Shown in pieces: positions 45,698-58,600 of a DNA stretch of 64,000 bases. Below the pieces are notes generated by a model that was given only the letters and a program-made list of their open reading frames with translations, was not told where the DNA came from and made no database searches. Source of the DNA: Pirellulales bacterium (GTDB lineage: Bacteria; Planctomycetota; Planctomycetia; Pirellulales; JALHPA01). The position numbers were made by a program, and so were the translations under genes. The stretch is taken from NCBI GenBank assembly GCA_033762255.1, contig JANRLT010000021.1:248001-312000 (forward strand), read 5' to 3'. The stretch's first letter is position 1, and the number at the start of each line of letters is the position of its first letter.

Positions 45698-45968
45698 GTA
45701 TCTAGCCCTAGACAAAGGTGTTGCAGGGCTTTGCCATCGTAAGTGCTTAGCTTATGTCCGTATGTAATATTAAAAATCTACTGAATATCGCAAAAACGCC
45801 GCTACCTTATACTCATCGCAAATCATCATAGTGCGGTTTTTACCCCGTTTACCAAGGGATTCCGCAACTTCGTGGGAGTAGGAGTTCAGGGATTTTGCCC
45901 TTTTACCCAGGGTAGTTAGTAGCGATCCAACCCGTGGGCTATGTCCACTGCATTGACAATTTACAGGG

Positions 45969-46032
45969 CGCGTTGCGGTACCCCCCTCTTCCTCTGGGAC
46001 AGGGCCGGTGTGAGGGAATCTACCGCAACGCG
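45969..46032. repeat. Intergenic element with 12-bp inverted arms
   Basis: CGCGTTGCGGTA (45969-45980) and TACCGCAACGCG (46021-46032) are perfect inverted arms around 40 bases. The interior ends in GGGACAGGGCCGGTGTGAGGGAA, resembling GGGAGAGGGCCGGGGTG at 31017-31033 in the other element. The arms themselves are unlike those of the other copy. Confidence 0.7.
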
Positions 46033-46049
46033 GTTATACGGAACTCAGC

Positions 46050-46078
46050 CCTGGGTCGCCGCGCAGCGGCTACCCAGG
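46050..46078. repeat. Palindromic intergenic element
   Basis: CCTGGGT-C-GCCGC-GCA-GCGGC-T-ACCCAGG is a near-perfect 29-base hairpin (12 paired positions). It lies 20 bases before the end of the double esterase gene (minus strand) and could end its transcription, but lacks a T-tract. Confidence 0.7.
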
Positions 46079-46097
46079 AAGTACGGCTGGACGAAAT

Positions 46098-48654
<2,557 letters not shown>

Positions 48655-49026
48655 GCAAATTTCCCGTGATTCGGTAGTAACACTAAACTCCTAAAACGTA
48701 TGTATACGCACTAAATGACCAGACGACAAGACAAAAATCAAAAAAATTCCCATGCAGGACAAATTTTCACGCCATCCGGGCAGAACAGCAAAACCCTCGT
48801 GCTGTGTCCCGGTAAAGATTCGAGATAGGCAGATCAGCCGCTGGGCGCTAGCCCACGTTTTTTGCCGCTCTAATCGTGGGTGACGTCCGGTTTGTGCAAC
48901 AGCCGCACCCCACCTCAAAGCGTTCATTCAGAAAGCAGCTATGCCAGAAACAATCCCTTCAATCCGCATGGCGACGAATTTTCATTAAAGAAATAGTTTT
49001 ACACTTGATGAATAGGCGACGATGCC
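48655..49026. other. Intergenic region without recognised genes
   Basis: It contains the promoter of the MarR-esterase unit on its left. A 78-codon minus frame (48691-48927) has no ribosome site or recognisable family. No palindrome fit for a MarR operator was confirmed by eye. Confidence 0.4.
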
Positions 49027-51087
49027 CTACTTGACCGGCGTTAACATCGCCTTGTGGATCACAAAGCGGCTGCCGTTGCTACCGATAAAGAGTGTGTCTT
49101 TTTCCGCCGGGTCCCAAGCTTCGGGCACGACCGGAAAAGCCTCTTTGCTTAGCTTGCGAAAGATTTCTTGCTTGTCGGCCAATACCTGCAACCCCGCCGT
49201 ACGCACCTTGAGCGTCAGGGTGATCGGCGTGTCCAGCACCAGCACCGCGCCCCGATGGCTACCGCGACGATCCGTGGTATCCAAACCGCTAAGATTGTCC
49301 TGATCCACATACAATATCGATTGGTGCCCCCCCCGCGCAAAGCCCACGATAAATTCCTTGTCGCTCGCCTTACGTTCCACAATGAGGGTTAAGTCATATT
49401 GCGCGGGTATATTCGCCGGAAATTTGAAGATGGCGTTGGCGCTAATGGGCGTGACCAGGGTTTTATTGTCCATTTTCCACTTGCCATTGACCGCATCCTG
49501 GTCGAGTTTTATTCCGGATAACAGATCCACCGAACCCGCCGGAATCGTCAAATCCAAACTTGCCGCCGCGATGTTTTTAGTCACGGTGTTGCTGGACGTG
49601 GTTTTCGCGGGCTTACTTTCCACGGTATTGCTATCGTCAATGCGGATCTTGAGATCGGGCTTGGTCTCGCTCTCATTGGGAATGAATTTTTCGACCAGTT
49701 TTTCAAAATCGCTGGTCACCGCGGGCTTTTTGGCTTTTTCTTTTTCCGCGGCCAGCTTGGTCGACTTTTCCAGTTCACTGGCAAAGGCCTCGGTCGCGGT
49801 TTTTAGTTGCTCGGCATGTTTGTCGGAAAGCTCCTTTTCACAACGGACCAGCAACTTTTGCATCTCCGTCAACCGGTTAGGAGAGTATTTTCCGCTGCCG
49901 ACCTTGACGGCAAATTTGGCCGCCTTGGCCGCTTCCAAGAAATCTTTTTCCTTATACCAGGCAATCGCCAGGGCATCCCAAAATGGAGCCGCCTTTTCAG
50001 GAAATTTGGCAATCCCCTCGTGCCAGGCCTTCCGCGCGTCTTCGCTCTTGCCAGCTTTGGAATAGGCCATGCCCAACTCGCGATGGGCGTCCAGACTATC
50101 CGCCCCCCAGGGGTCTAGGACGATGGAATTTGCCAGATGCAAGATTGCTTTATCATAAAAGGGAGTCGTGACAAACTCCAAATTCCCTAGCGTGCGTAGA
50201 AACTTACCATAACGGTAGTTAATGGCGGGGCTGTATTTGCCGTCGTCACTGATGATGTCGGAGTATTGTTCGAGGATATTAATCATTATTATTCGAAAGC
50301 GCGGATCGGAATCGTCCATTTCGCCTTTGATGCGTTGCATTGCCTCCAGCAGGCGGTCCGAGCGTTCAATAAGCTTTTCTTCTTTCTCCTTATCCGGGCG
50401 CAACTGCGACGGGGTGATAAATTTTTCCGTGTCCAGATCATATAAGGGAAGCGCGAAACCCTGCCCTTCGTTGCGGCTCTTGAGGGTATTCATACCGATC
50501 ACTTCCCCCTGCATGTTAAAGAGCGGCCCACCGGAATTACCCGGGTTGATAGGAGCACTGGTTTGATAATATTTGACTCCGTCAATTTCGCGATCCACGC
50601 CGCTTAATAGTCCATCAGTGATTGATTTGACCAAACTGGTATCTCCCCCGCCGCCGGGGTTACCGATGGCAATCACATCAATCCCCGTCGCTTGTTTTTC
50701 CTTGGCTAATTTGATGGGCGAAAGAGTTCCCGGATGTTCCTGCGGATCGATCCGCACCAGGGCCATGTCAAACTTGGGATGAAAAGCGATGATTTTTACT
50801 TTTTTAAAGGTGACGGTCATATATTCGCCGTTGACTTTGACATCTAATTCCGCCTCGTAAGGGAGCGGAGAAGAAACGACGTGCTTATTGGTCAGGATCA
50901 GCCCGGTTTTATCTAAAACCATCCCCGACCCAAAGCCATCCTCGCACTTAAGAAAAACGATGCCGTGGTTGACCTTGTCAAAAACGTCCTTGGCGGAGTT
51001 TTCAGCCAGGACGACCGCACTGGCCCAGAGTTGCCAGCAAACAATGCCCCAAACGGCAACGTAACGCAAATAGGCCCCGAGCTGCAT
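49027..51087 (-). CDS. Exported HtrA-like trypsin-family protease
   Basis: The protein of about 686 residues has a signal peptide (MQLGAYLRYVAVWGIVCWQLW, cleavage near VVLAEN). The protease domain shows the catalytic triad: H69 (LTNKHVV), D107 (FDMALVRID) and S185 (NPGNSGGPLF). No PDZ domain follows, unlike DegP. A charged, TPR-like part (about 290-450; AWHEGIAKFPEKAAPFWDALAIAWYKEKDF) and a Lys/Thr/Ser-rich linker precede a C-terminal beta domain (about 530-686) of a type common in planctomycetes. ATG 51087 is preferred because the signal peptide starts there; the frame extends to 51237. Role in surface protein quality control is an inference. Confidence 0.85.
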   Translation of the reverse strand: MQLGAYLRYVAVWGIVCWQLWASAVVLAENSAKDVFDKVNHGIVFLKCEDGFGSGMVLDKTGLILTNKHVVSSPLPYEAELDVKVNGEYMTVTFKKVKIIAFHPKFDMALVRIDPQEHPGTLSPIKLAKEKQATGIDVIAIGNPGGGGDTSLVKSITDGLLSGVDREIDGVKYYQTSAPINPGNSGGPLFNMQGEVIGMNTLKSRNEGQGFALPLYDLDTEKFITPSQLRPDKEKEEKLIERSDRLLEAMQRIKGEMDDSDPRFRIIMINILEQYSDIISDDGKYSPAINYRYGKFLRTLGNLEFVTTPFYDKAILHLANSIVLDPWGADSLDAHRELGMAYSKAGKSEDARKAWHEGIAKFPEKAAPFWDALAIAWYKEKDFLEAAKAAKFAVKVGSGKYSPNRLTEMQKLLVRCEKELSDKHAEQLKTATEAFASELEKSTKLAAEKEKAKKPAVTSDFEKLVEKFIPNESETKPDLKIRIDDSNTVESKPAKTTSSNTVTKNIAAASLDLTIPAGSVDLLSGIKLDQDAVNGKWKMDNKTLVTPISANAIFKFPANIPAQYDLTLIVERKASDKEFIVGFARGGHQSILYVDQDNLSGLDTTDRRGSHRGAVLVLDTPITLTLKVRTAGLQVLADKQEIFRKLSKEAFPVVPEAWDPAEKDTLFIGSNGSRFVIHKAMLTPVK

Positions 51088-51552
51088 AGAATCACCTGTC
51101 AAAGAAAGTTTATTTGACAAATTACGGCCACGCCGTCGTGGCATACGGCAAACAAGATTAACGCGGAGGCAGCCATCGAAAAAACTCCCATGTCGTGTCG
51201 TAGCTTTATGATAGACGACCTTGAGGCACAAAATCAAACCAATCCAAACTAGTTTTTTGAATTTGCCAAATTAACACAATTCCCCAAAGAACGCCGCCGC
51301 GGCTTGACAGTTTATTGCCTGTAACGGAGAGGGATTTACCGCGAACCGTGAAAATCCTGAAATTTCTACTCTTTATTTCTGGCAACTTCGGACCTATGAT
51401 TCTTTATAGCCGCAACTTGTTTAACTAAAAGAGGTTGCAAGAATTTTAACATTTCCCCGTGCTGACTCTTGTTGAGTTCCCCGCGGTTCGTTCGTCCACT
51501 TGTGTTCATTACCCGCTGAGTCACCCGTTCGTAGACATACCAGTTTCTTGAC
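51088..51552. other. Divergent intergenic region, protease versus ftsH
   Basis: About 460 bases should hold both promoters. A TTGACA at 51304-51309 on the plus strand lies about 245 bases before ftsH but no matching -10 box was seen. No other structure. Confidence 0.4.
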
Positions 51553-53868
51553 ATGGAACAATCCCCATCAAATCCTTCCCCGGGCAAACCCACTCCTCCC
51601 CCGCCGCAACGCCAAGCCATGGCTGTGCTGACGGTCGTGTTTTTATTTTTGTCGATCACGTTTTTGGTGTTTTTGATCTCGGTCAATCCCGCGCCCCGCT
51701 ACCAGATAAGTTATGACCAGTTTCGTACGGAATTGCGGCGGGGCAATATATCGGAAGTGCAGTTCGAATCGGCGTTTTTGATGCGCGGCAAATTTCGCCA
51801 GACACCTCCCAATATCGAACCAATTTCGTGGTCCGCGTTCTTTAGCAATATCATCCGGGAGGACTCCTCTAAACCCACAGCTGGCGACAGTTCTCCTGGC
51901 AAATCGACCACCCCCCCGACCGGGGAAAAAACGGACTCCCAAATTTCAGCCAAAACCGGCGCTGAACCCGCTAAATCCGTCGAACAATCCGACAAAAACT
52001 CCCCCCCTCCATCAACAGAGACCACCCCTACCCCGGAAGCTCCCCCCGCTGCTACAGAAGTGGCTCCCCCCGCAAAAAATTCCCTCCCCACGGCTGAAAC
52101 ATCATCCCCTCCCTCAAAATCCCTAGCCAATACGCCAAAAACCTCCGCCAAGGACTCTTCACGTGCCGCAAAAGACTCCCTCACCTTTGAGGTAAAGCTG
52201 ATTCCGGTCATGGGCGAGGATCTTGATCGCGAGCTGTTGTCCCACAATGTCAAAGTCATTGGCATGACCCCCAATGATGGGACGGGATTGTTTTTGGTTG
52301 CTTATTTGCTAGTGCCGCTCTTGCTGTTTGGCGGCTTGTGGTACCTGATGTCCCGCATGCGCGACCAAATGATGGGGGGAGGCATCCTGGGGGGATTTAC
52401 CCGCAGTCCCGCCAAAAGATATGACACCCAGGCCAAACCGGTCACTTTTGCCGATGTGGCGGGGCTAGAAGGGGTCAAAAATGACCTGCAGGAAGTGGTG
52501 GAATTCCTTAAAAATCCGCAAAAATTCGCCCGTCTGGGGGGTCGAATCCCCAAGGGAATTTTGCTGTTTGGACCCCCTGGCACCGGTAAAACCCTGCTCG
52601 CCCGCGCTGTCGCCGGCGAAGCCGGAGTGCCGTTTTTCTCGGTCAGCGGGTCGGAATTTATCCAAATGTTTGTTGGCGTGGGGGCCAGCCGGGTGCGGGA
52701 TCTGTTTCGCACGGCCAAGGAAGCCTCTCCCGCGATTTTGTTCATCGACGAAATCGACGCCGTTGGCCGTCACCGGGGCGCGGGCCTGGGGGGCGGAAAT
52801 GACGAGCGTGAACAGACGCTCAACCAAATTTTGAGCGAGATGGACGGCTTTAGCCAAAATGAGTCGGTCATCGTGATCGCGGCTACCAATCGACCCGACG
52901 TGCTAGATCCCGCGCTGTTGCGTCCGGGGCGGTTTGACCGGCACATTACAGTCGACCGTCCCAACGTCAAAGCCCGCAAGGCCATGTTTAAGGTACATTC
53001 GCGCGATGTCCCGCTGGCACCCAGTGTGGACCTTGATCGCCTGGCCGCGGGAACCGTCGGCCTGACCGGCGCTGATATCCGCAATCTGGTGAATGAAGCC
53101 GCCCTGTGGGCGACGCGAAACGGCAAATCCCAGGTTGATATGAGCGATTTTGAATATGCCCGCGATAAAGTGCTGATGGGGCCCAAACGCGAAGAAATTT
53201 TATCCGGCAAGGAAAAAACCATGACCGCATACCACGAGGCGGGGCACGCGCTTTTGGCGTGGCTGTTGCCTGGCGTGGATCGCGTGCACAAGGTCACCAT
53301 CGTCCCCCGCGGCCGCGCCCTGGGCGTGACACAGTTGTTACCCGAGGAAGACCGTCTCAATATCGGCCAATCGGACCTCATGAACCGGTTGGTGTTTATC
53401 CTAGGGGGGCGGGCGGCCGAGAAAATCATTTATAACGAGTTTAGCGCGGGAGCTGAAAACGACCTGATGCAAGGGACCAAACTTGCCCGCCGCATGGTCG
53501 CCCACTGGGGCATGAGCGAACGGGTCGGGCCGGTGGCCTTTCGCACTAGCGAAGAGCATCCTTTTTTGGGTAAGGAAATCGTGGAACAGCGGGAATTTAG
53601 CGATCACACGGCTCAACTGATCGATGAGGAAGTCTCGCGCATCCTGCACGAGGCGGACAACCGCGCCCGCCAAATGCTCAGCATGCACAGGGATAAACTG
53701 GAAACACTGACCCGCGAACTGGAAAAACGAGAGGTCCTGGACGATGTAGAGATCGCGGCCCTTATTGGTCCCTCGGCCAATGCCAAAGCCGCCAGCCAAA
53801 ATGGCCAGGCCGATCCCCTGGGCGAACTTCCGCCGATTCCGGTTACGGTGGTCACGGGAGGAAACTAA
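51553..53868 (+). CDS. ftsH: ATP-dependent zinc metalloprotease FtsH with a long extra periplasmic insertion
   Basis: FtsH removes damaged membrane proteins and regulators at the inner membrane. The 771 residues contain a first membrane helix (about 24-42), an external domain, a second helix (about 250-265), the AAA module with Walker A GPPGTGKT (residues 340-347), Walker [12 protein letters not shown], and the second region of homology with [20 protein letters not shown]. The zinc motif HEAGH is at 561-565. The unusual part is an insertion of about 100 residues rich in Pro, Ser, Thr, Lys and Ala (about 107-208) in the external domain; ordinary FtsH is about 640-660 residues. The C-terminus is also slightly longer. 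Confidence 0.96.
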   Translation: MEQSPSNPSPGKPTPPPPQRQAMAVLTVVFLFLSITFLVFLISVNPAPRYQISYDQFRTELRRGNISEVQFESAFLMRGKFRQTPPNIEPISWSAFFSNIIREDSSKPTAGDSSPGKSTTPPTGEKTDSQISAKTGAEPAKSVEQSDKNSPPPSTETTPTPEAPPAATEVAPPAKNSLPTAETSSPPSKSLANTPKTSAKDSSRAAKDSLTFEVKLIPVMGEDLDRELLSHNVKVIGMTPNDGTGLFLVAYLLVPLLLFGGLWYLMSRMRDQMMGGGILGGFTRSPAKRYDTQAKPVTFADVAGLEGVKNDLQEVVEFLKNPQKFARLGGRIPKGILLFGPPGTGKTLLARAVAGEAGVPFFSVSGSEFIQMFVGVGASRVRDLFRTAKEASPAILFIDEIDAVGRHRGAGLGGGNDEREQTLNQILSEMDGFSQNESVIVIAATNRPDVLDPALLRPGRFDRHITVDRPNVKARKAMFKVHSRDVPLAPSVDLDRLAAGTVGLTGADIRNLVNEAALWATRNGKSQVDMSDFEYARDKVLMGPKREEILSGKEKTMTAYHEAGHALLAWLLPGVDRVHKVTIVPRGRALGVTQLLPEEDRLNIGQSDLMNRLVFILGGRAAEKIIYNEFSAGAENDLMQGTKLARRMVAHWGMSERVGPVAFRTSEEHPFLGKEIVEQREFSDHTAQLIDEEVSRILHEADNRARQMLSMHRDKLETLTRELEKREVLDDVEIAALIGPSANAKAASQNGQADPLGELPPIPVTVVTGGN

Positions 53869-54049
53869 ATATAGCGGCGAACAGCCCTCGTTTCCCATTT
53901 TGTCCCGGTAATCTTTACTCGCGCAGACCGGCATCTTGCCAGTCATCATTTCTCCGGCTAGGCTAAAGAGGCATTCGCCGTCACCAGCAAATTTTTGGGG
54001 CGGCGAGGATGTTGGATTTTCTTACTCTTTACACATTGAGGAGTTGTTG

Positions 54050-54475
54050 ATGCGCGCCCCGCTTCGTGTTGGTATCATTGGTTGCGGCTGTGTGGCCGTG
54101 ATTGCGGCAATTCTTCGCTTTAGTGGAGCATCCCTGGCAATGGCAGATGAAAAAACCGCGCCCGCGGGAAAGCCGCTGGCCCACATGGTCTATTTTACCC
54201 TGGCCGAATCCACCCCCGCCAACCGCGATCAACTGGTGGCAAATTGCAAAAAATACCTGGATCAGCATGAAGGAGTGGTGTACTTTAGCGTGGGGACGTT
54301 GTCCGATTACAAACGCGAAGTGAATGACCGCGAATATGATGTCGCGTTGCATCTGGTATTTAAAGACAATGCGGCGCACGATGTGTACCAGGACCATCCC
54401 CGCCACCAAGAATTCATTACCAACAGCAAAAACCTGTGGAAAAAAGTGCGGGTGTTCGATTCGGTGCTGCAGTAA
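54050..54475 (+). CDS. Exported Dabb-domain (stress-responsive alpha/beta barrel) protein
   Basis: The product has 141 residues: a signal peptide (LRVGIIGCGCVAVIAAILRFSGASLAMA) followed by a Dabb domain (LAHMVYFTLAESTPANRDQLVANCKKYL, VVYFSVGTLS, YDVALHLVFKDNAAHDVYQDHPRHQEFI). The domain forms a ferredoxin-like dimeric barrel; some members act on aromatic or polyketide intermediates, most are unstudied. GAGGAG precedes ATG 54050 by seven bases, which favours this start over 53936. A strong terminator follows. Confidence 0.85.
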   Translation: MRAPLRVGIIGCGCVAVIAAILRFSGASLAMADEKTAPAGKPLAHMVYFTLAESTPANRDQLVANCKKYLDQHEGVVYFSVGTLSDYKREVNDREYDVALHLVFKDNAAHDVYQDHPRHQEFITNSKNLWKKVRVFDSVLQ

Positions 54476-54521
54476 TTTTCAAGTGGGGATTTTGCCGCCA
54501 GCGGCAAATGATTAAAAACTC

Positions 54522-54557
54522 AAACCAGCCTGGGGTGATCCCAGGCTGGTTTTTTTA
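54522..54557 (+). terminator. Strong rho-independent terminator
   Basis: AAACCAGCCTGGG pairs perfectly with CCCAGGCTGGTTT around GTGAT and runs into eight T (54550-54557). It follows the Dabb gene by 46 bases; the A-rich left side lets it act for the opposite strand too. Confidence 0.93.
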
Positions 54558-54619
54558 TTGCCCGCGGTTTGCCCGGCAATCTGGTAAATGTCATATCGAC
54601 ATGGTTACCTAAGCGGGAT

Positions 54620-55351
54620 TTATCGCCCGCGCAAGGGGATCGTTACCGAAAATCCCCCCCGTTGCAGGGTGAGTCCCCCCTGTGGACCGCCATCAGGGTT
54701 GTATCCCCCGAAACCCCAAGCTGGGGCGGGCTCGTTGAATTGGCGGCCAAAACCGCTTGCTCCAGGGGTAAAAGTGACGTGCCCGTCTGTCCATTGCCCA
54801 TGCCCATCTTGCCAGTGATCGAGGCGTGGTTGCCCAAAATTCCCCGGCGGTTCAAAATCCCGCGCGGGGGGATAACCGGTTGTCCAAGGGGGGGCGACCG
54901 GGGGAAAATGTCCCACGCCGGGTCCCGCGTGGCGGCGTTCCGCCCGTTGCCAATTTCTTTCCGCCAACCGGTGCTGCTGCTCGATGGCCAAGCCCTGCTG
55001 GACCAGCACAAAGGCTGATTGCAGTTCCCCGCGATTCCCCGTGGCACAGAATGCCTGGATACTTTCCACGGCCCCATGCAAAGCGGATGCGGCCCGGGGA
55101 TCACAAACATGCCGCAGCGCCACGCGCAGCTCTGCCCGCGCGGCACGCACATGCCCCTCGCTGGCTAAAGGATGATTTGCGGCCCGATTAATGGCATACA
55201 ACGCGGCGATCATCGGTTCTTCGCCGGCAAAATGCACGCGTTGGCCGCGATAGTGAAAGTTTTGGGCGGTGGCTGGCACCGGAGCCATCGTAAAAATTAG
55301 CAATAGACATCCAGCAAACCAAGGAATTTGACGGCGGAAATAGCGTAGCAT
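54620..55351 (-). CDS. Secreted Gly/Pro-rich protein of unknown function
   Basis: The 243-residue product has a signal peptide (RQIPWFAGCLLLIFTMAPVPATAQ). A helical half follows (about 50-135; SEGHVRAARAELRVALRHVCDPRAASALHGAVESI) with two cysteines about 25 residues apart that could form a disulphide. The C-terminal half is rich in Gly, Pro, His and Trp with pieces such as HFPPVAPPWTTGYPPARDFEPPG and GFGGYNPDGGPQGG. I do not recognise a family. Alone between two terminators. Confidence 0.6.
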   Translation of the reverse strand: MLRYFRRQIPWFAGCLLLIFTMAPVPATAQNFHYRGQRVHFAGEEPMIAALYAINRAANHPLASEGHVRAARAELRVALRHVCDPRAASALHGAVESIQAFCATGNRGELQSAFVLVQQGLAIEQQHRLAERNWQRAERRHAGPGVGHFPPVAPPWTTGYPPARDFEPPGNFGQPRLDHWQDGHGQWTDGHVTFTPGASGFGRQFNEPAPAWGFGGYNPDGGPQGGLTLQRGGFSVTIPLRGR

Positions 55352-55690
55352 TGATCAAGCTCCCCATGGGCAAGGGCGAGTTGCCCACAATCAATCCGGG
55401 GCCGGCTAACTGGAAGAGGGGGTCCAGACACTTCTACAATTGGCCACAAACCCGCGGCTATTTTTGAAAGCGATAGCCGTCATGCCGGGGGGACAGGGAT
55501 TCCTAACGGTCGATCGTATGAATAACAGGGTTTATCCGCCACTGCGTTAAAATCGGTATTTCTGGAAGCCTGACAAAACAAAAAAAGAGGTCCACCACAA
55601 GGGAGGACCTCTTTTGTTGGGACAAATCAAACTTCCAGGTTCTTTGCGGATGGCTAGCCACCCGCAAAGTCCTGGATCATTTTGATGATA
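55352..55690. other. Intergenic region ending in the terminator of the giant gene
   Basis: About 340 bases contain the promoter of the Gly/Pro-rich gene and the terminator at 55583-55615. No other feature. Confidence 0.45.
55583..55615 (-). terminator. Rho-independent terminator of the giant PEP-CTERM gene
   Basis: On the minus strand AAAAGAGGTCC pairs perfectly with GGACCTCTTTT around an 11-base loop, continuing in T residues. It lies about 75 bases after the stop of the giant gene. Confidence 0.9.
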
Positions 55691-58600
55691 CTACTTTTGG
55701 CGGCGACGCAGACCCATCACGCCCAAGCCGATCGCGGCCAGCGAACCGAGGACCCAGGTGCTGGGTTCGGGAATCGCGGTGACAACCGGATTGCTCAGCG
55801 GATTGCCGACACCGGATCCAAAGAACGAGTCGATGGGCAGGTAGTCAGCAGAGGTCACCACACCGTCGAAGTCACCGTCACCCAGGGTCCAGCCGCTGGT
55901 CAACCCGGCGGAAGTGGCACCTTGGTTGGAGTCAACCACGACGTAGTCCGAACCGTCAACCTTGCCGTCCAGGTTATAGTCACCCGGATAGGTAAAGCGG
56001 ACGATCACTTGGTTAAATCCGGTCCCCATACCCGAGTCACCCAGGGTGAGGTCGTAGAACGGATTGCCAACATCGCCGAATTGGCTGTTGAGGTTGTCCA
56101 CGGGGATGATGACGCGGGTACCGCTGGAGTTATCCACCGCGGTGCTGCCGATCATCGGGACGCCGTTACCAGGAGCCGAGCCGAAGCTGTAGTAGTTATC
56201 CACCAGGGCAGTAACCGCGGCAATCGGATTCGGGCTGTTAACGGAATCGTTATGGTACAACACCAAGTCATTGTCGTTCAAATCCAGGTAGGATTCGTTC
56301 CCCATGACCAGGCCCGCGGCATCAGCGGCGGTGTTATTAATCACCACCAAGCCAGCGGAACCACCATCATTCGTAGCGACATTCACCCGGGTAAAGTTGG
56401 TCGCGTTACCGGCTGCCAACGACAGCTTATTAACGCGCAACCCATCGACATTAAAGGTCTGTTGGGCCGCAACATTCACCGTACCGGCGGCGGTGCCAAA
56501 TCCGGCACCCGTACCGACCACGCGGCCAGCGGTGTCGTTATGGTTGACGTTCAGCACGCCGCTGCTGGTCATGACAACCTTGGACTTGTTGGCGCCAGCC
56601 GACAAGACCGTTTGGCTACCAGCGACATTCAGCGTACCACCCACATTCACCGTGGTGCCGGTCCCGATGGAACGGGCGTCGGCAGCATTGATGGTGATGT
56701 TGGTGGTGCCGCCGTTAAAGCTGGCGGTGGCATTATTACCCAGGCTGTAATTCCCGGTAAAGGTGCCATTCCCCAAGGACTGGGCTCCAATGCTGAGCGT
56801 GCCAGCACCAGACTTGGTAAAGGAAGACCCGTCGGCCACACTCACAACAGCGGTGTTATAAGCACCAGCATTGTTGAGCGTGCCACCGGTGCCAGTCGCA
56901 TTGATCGCCCGGCTGTTGCTCGCGCCGGTGGTCCCCAACGTGCCAGCGCCACTCAGATTGACGTTCCACATGTTGGTGATGGCGTTGACATTGCCGGTTG
57001 CCCCATTGCTGACATTCACGTTACCCAGATTGGCGGGATCAGTGACATAACGGAACTGGATTTGGTTGCCATTTTGGCTGAATCCATGCACCGGACGGAC
57101 ATACTGCGATTGGGTACCGCTGTTATTGCCGTTCTGGAATGGATCATCCATGTTGGTAGACAAATCGTCAAACCCGTCGCTGCCGTCCAGATCGATACCG
57201 AAGCCGGGAGCGAGGTCTCCACCCGGATTGTTGGACCAACCAGAGTTATTGGAAGGACCAGCGCCGCCGCCACCTTCATGGAAGCGAACTTCGATGTCGG
57301 TCCAACCGACCGGCAGGATGATTTCACCGGTCGAACCGTTGTCATCCCACTGGGTGTTGCGATAGCGATCAACACCACCCAGACGAATGTAGACATCGTC
57401 GTCAAAGTTCTCGCCAAAGGCAACCGATCCCAAACCGTCCGAAGTCGTCAGGTTGGTCGAATTCGGATTGAGGTTGATATCGGCGGCGTTGTCCGGGATA
57501 AAGATCTGACCCTTGTAACCCACCAGTTGATTATCGCGCCAGAAACCAGCGATAAATTCGGCTTGGGTGACGGTTCCACCCTCGCCACTGCCGTATTCAT
57601 TGCCGTAACGCATCCGTTCATTCCGGAAGCTGCCGGTGAGCGGCGTGGTGGTGTCAAAGCCACCCAAGAGCAACGCTTCGAGTAGCACGCCGTTTTCCAC
57701 CGTTGGCGCGGTGGGTTGATTAAACACCGCGCTCGGCAGGTTGGTCGTTCCGCTGCTAAAGTTCAAGTTACCCTGAAGAGTACCGCCAGTCATGGTCGCA
57801 CCGGTGCCGGTGTTGCCGGTTCCCGGATTGAAGTTCAACGTGGCGCCTTGCTGCACATTGGCGCTGGCAGCGCCCGAGAACATGACGCCATTGTTGGTCA
57901 ATGACACCGTGGTGGCATTCGCGGAGTTATCACCCGACGGACGGAGGGTACCAGATCCAGCCACAGTACCAGTAATGGTATAAGTGGTGGGGTTGACCTC
58001 GTTGATGTTGTTGGGGGATTCAAACGCCAGCGTTGTCCCAGCGGCGATGTTGGCGTTAACCACGGTGGTTTCGTTGGCAACGGTTGGATCTTCGCCAATG
58101 ACAGTGCCGACACCCGTGGAGACAGCAATGTTGCTGTAGGTGGTTGGCAGGTTATTGACCAGACGAGCGCCATCCTGCAGGGTAAAGGTCCCGGTAAGAT
58201 TGGCTGCCGCCAAATCGCCATTGAACAACCGCTGCGTACCAGCGCCAACCAGGACGTTTGTGCCAAAGTTCAGCGTGCTTTGGAAGCCTTCGGTCGTGCT
58301 AAAGCGACCTGCCTGGCTGGGCTTGTTCGGCTGAATCGTTTCCAAAGCGGTGCCAGTACCGGTGCTAAACAAGAAGCGTTGGCTACCACCACCACCTGTG
58401 TCACGCGTGACCAGGGCGATGTTGTATGCACCCGCTCCAGCAGTAAAGGCGCTTCCGTTGATTGTGGCCTGCACGTCGTTGTTGCAGCAACCCGCGCTGG
58501 TGATCATTTCACCCGTTTCGTAGGTGTTGTTCTGGTTCAAGTCAACCCAGACGGCCATTTGGTCGTCACCGTCGAACACACCAAAGTTGAAATCAGTGGC

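Larger units (their letters stand above)
45698..46097. other. Repeat-bearing region after tRNA-Ala
   Basis: About 400 bases without a credible gene. It holds a nested inverted repeat (45969-46032) and a palindromic element (46050-46078), both listed separately. There is no integrase or attachment-site duplication next to the tRNA. Confidence 0.5.

Noticed and set aside
48691-48927. 78-codon minus-strand frame upstream of the MarR gene
   Set aside because: No ribosome site or recognisable motif; it sits where the promoter of the MarR-esterase unit is expected.
49358-50065. 235-codon plus-strand frame
   Set aside because: It is antisense to the HtrA-like protease, which has a complete catalytic triad and signal peptide. 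The Ser/Leu-rich peptide is a shadow of Lys/Glu-rich coding.
52770-53429. 219-codon minus-strand frame
   Set aside because: It is antisense to the conserved AAA and zinc-protease part of ftsH.
55682-57685. 667-codon open frame on the plus strand, and another of 594 codons at 59630-61414
   Set aside because: Both lie entirely antisense to the giant PEP-CTERM gene, whose repetitive Gly/Thr/Asn-rich codons leave few stops in the opposite frame. No ribosome site, signal peptide or family resemblance supports them.
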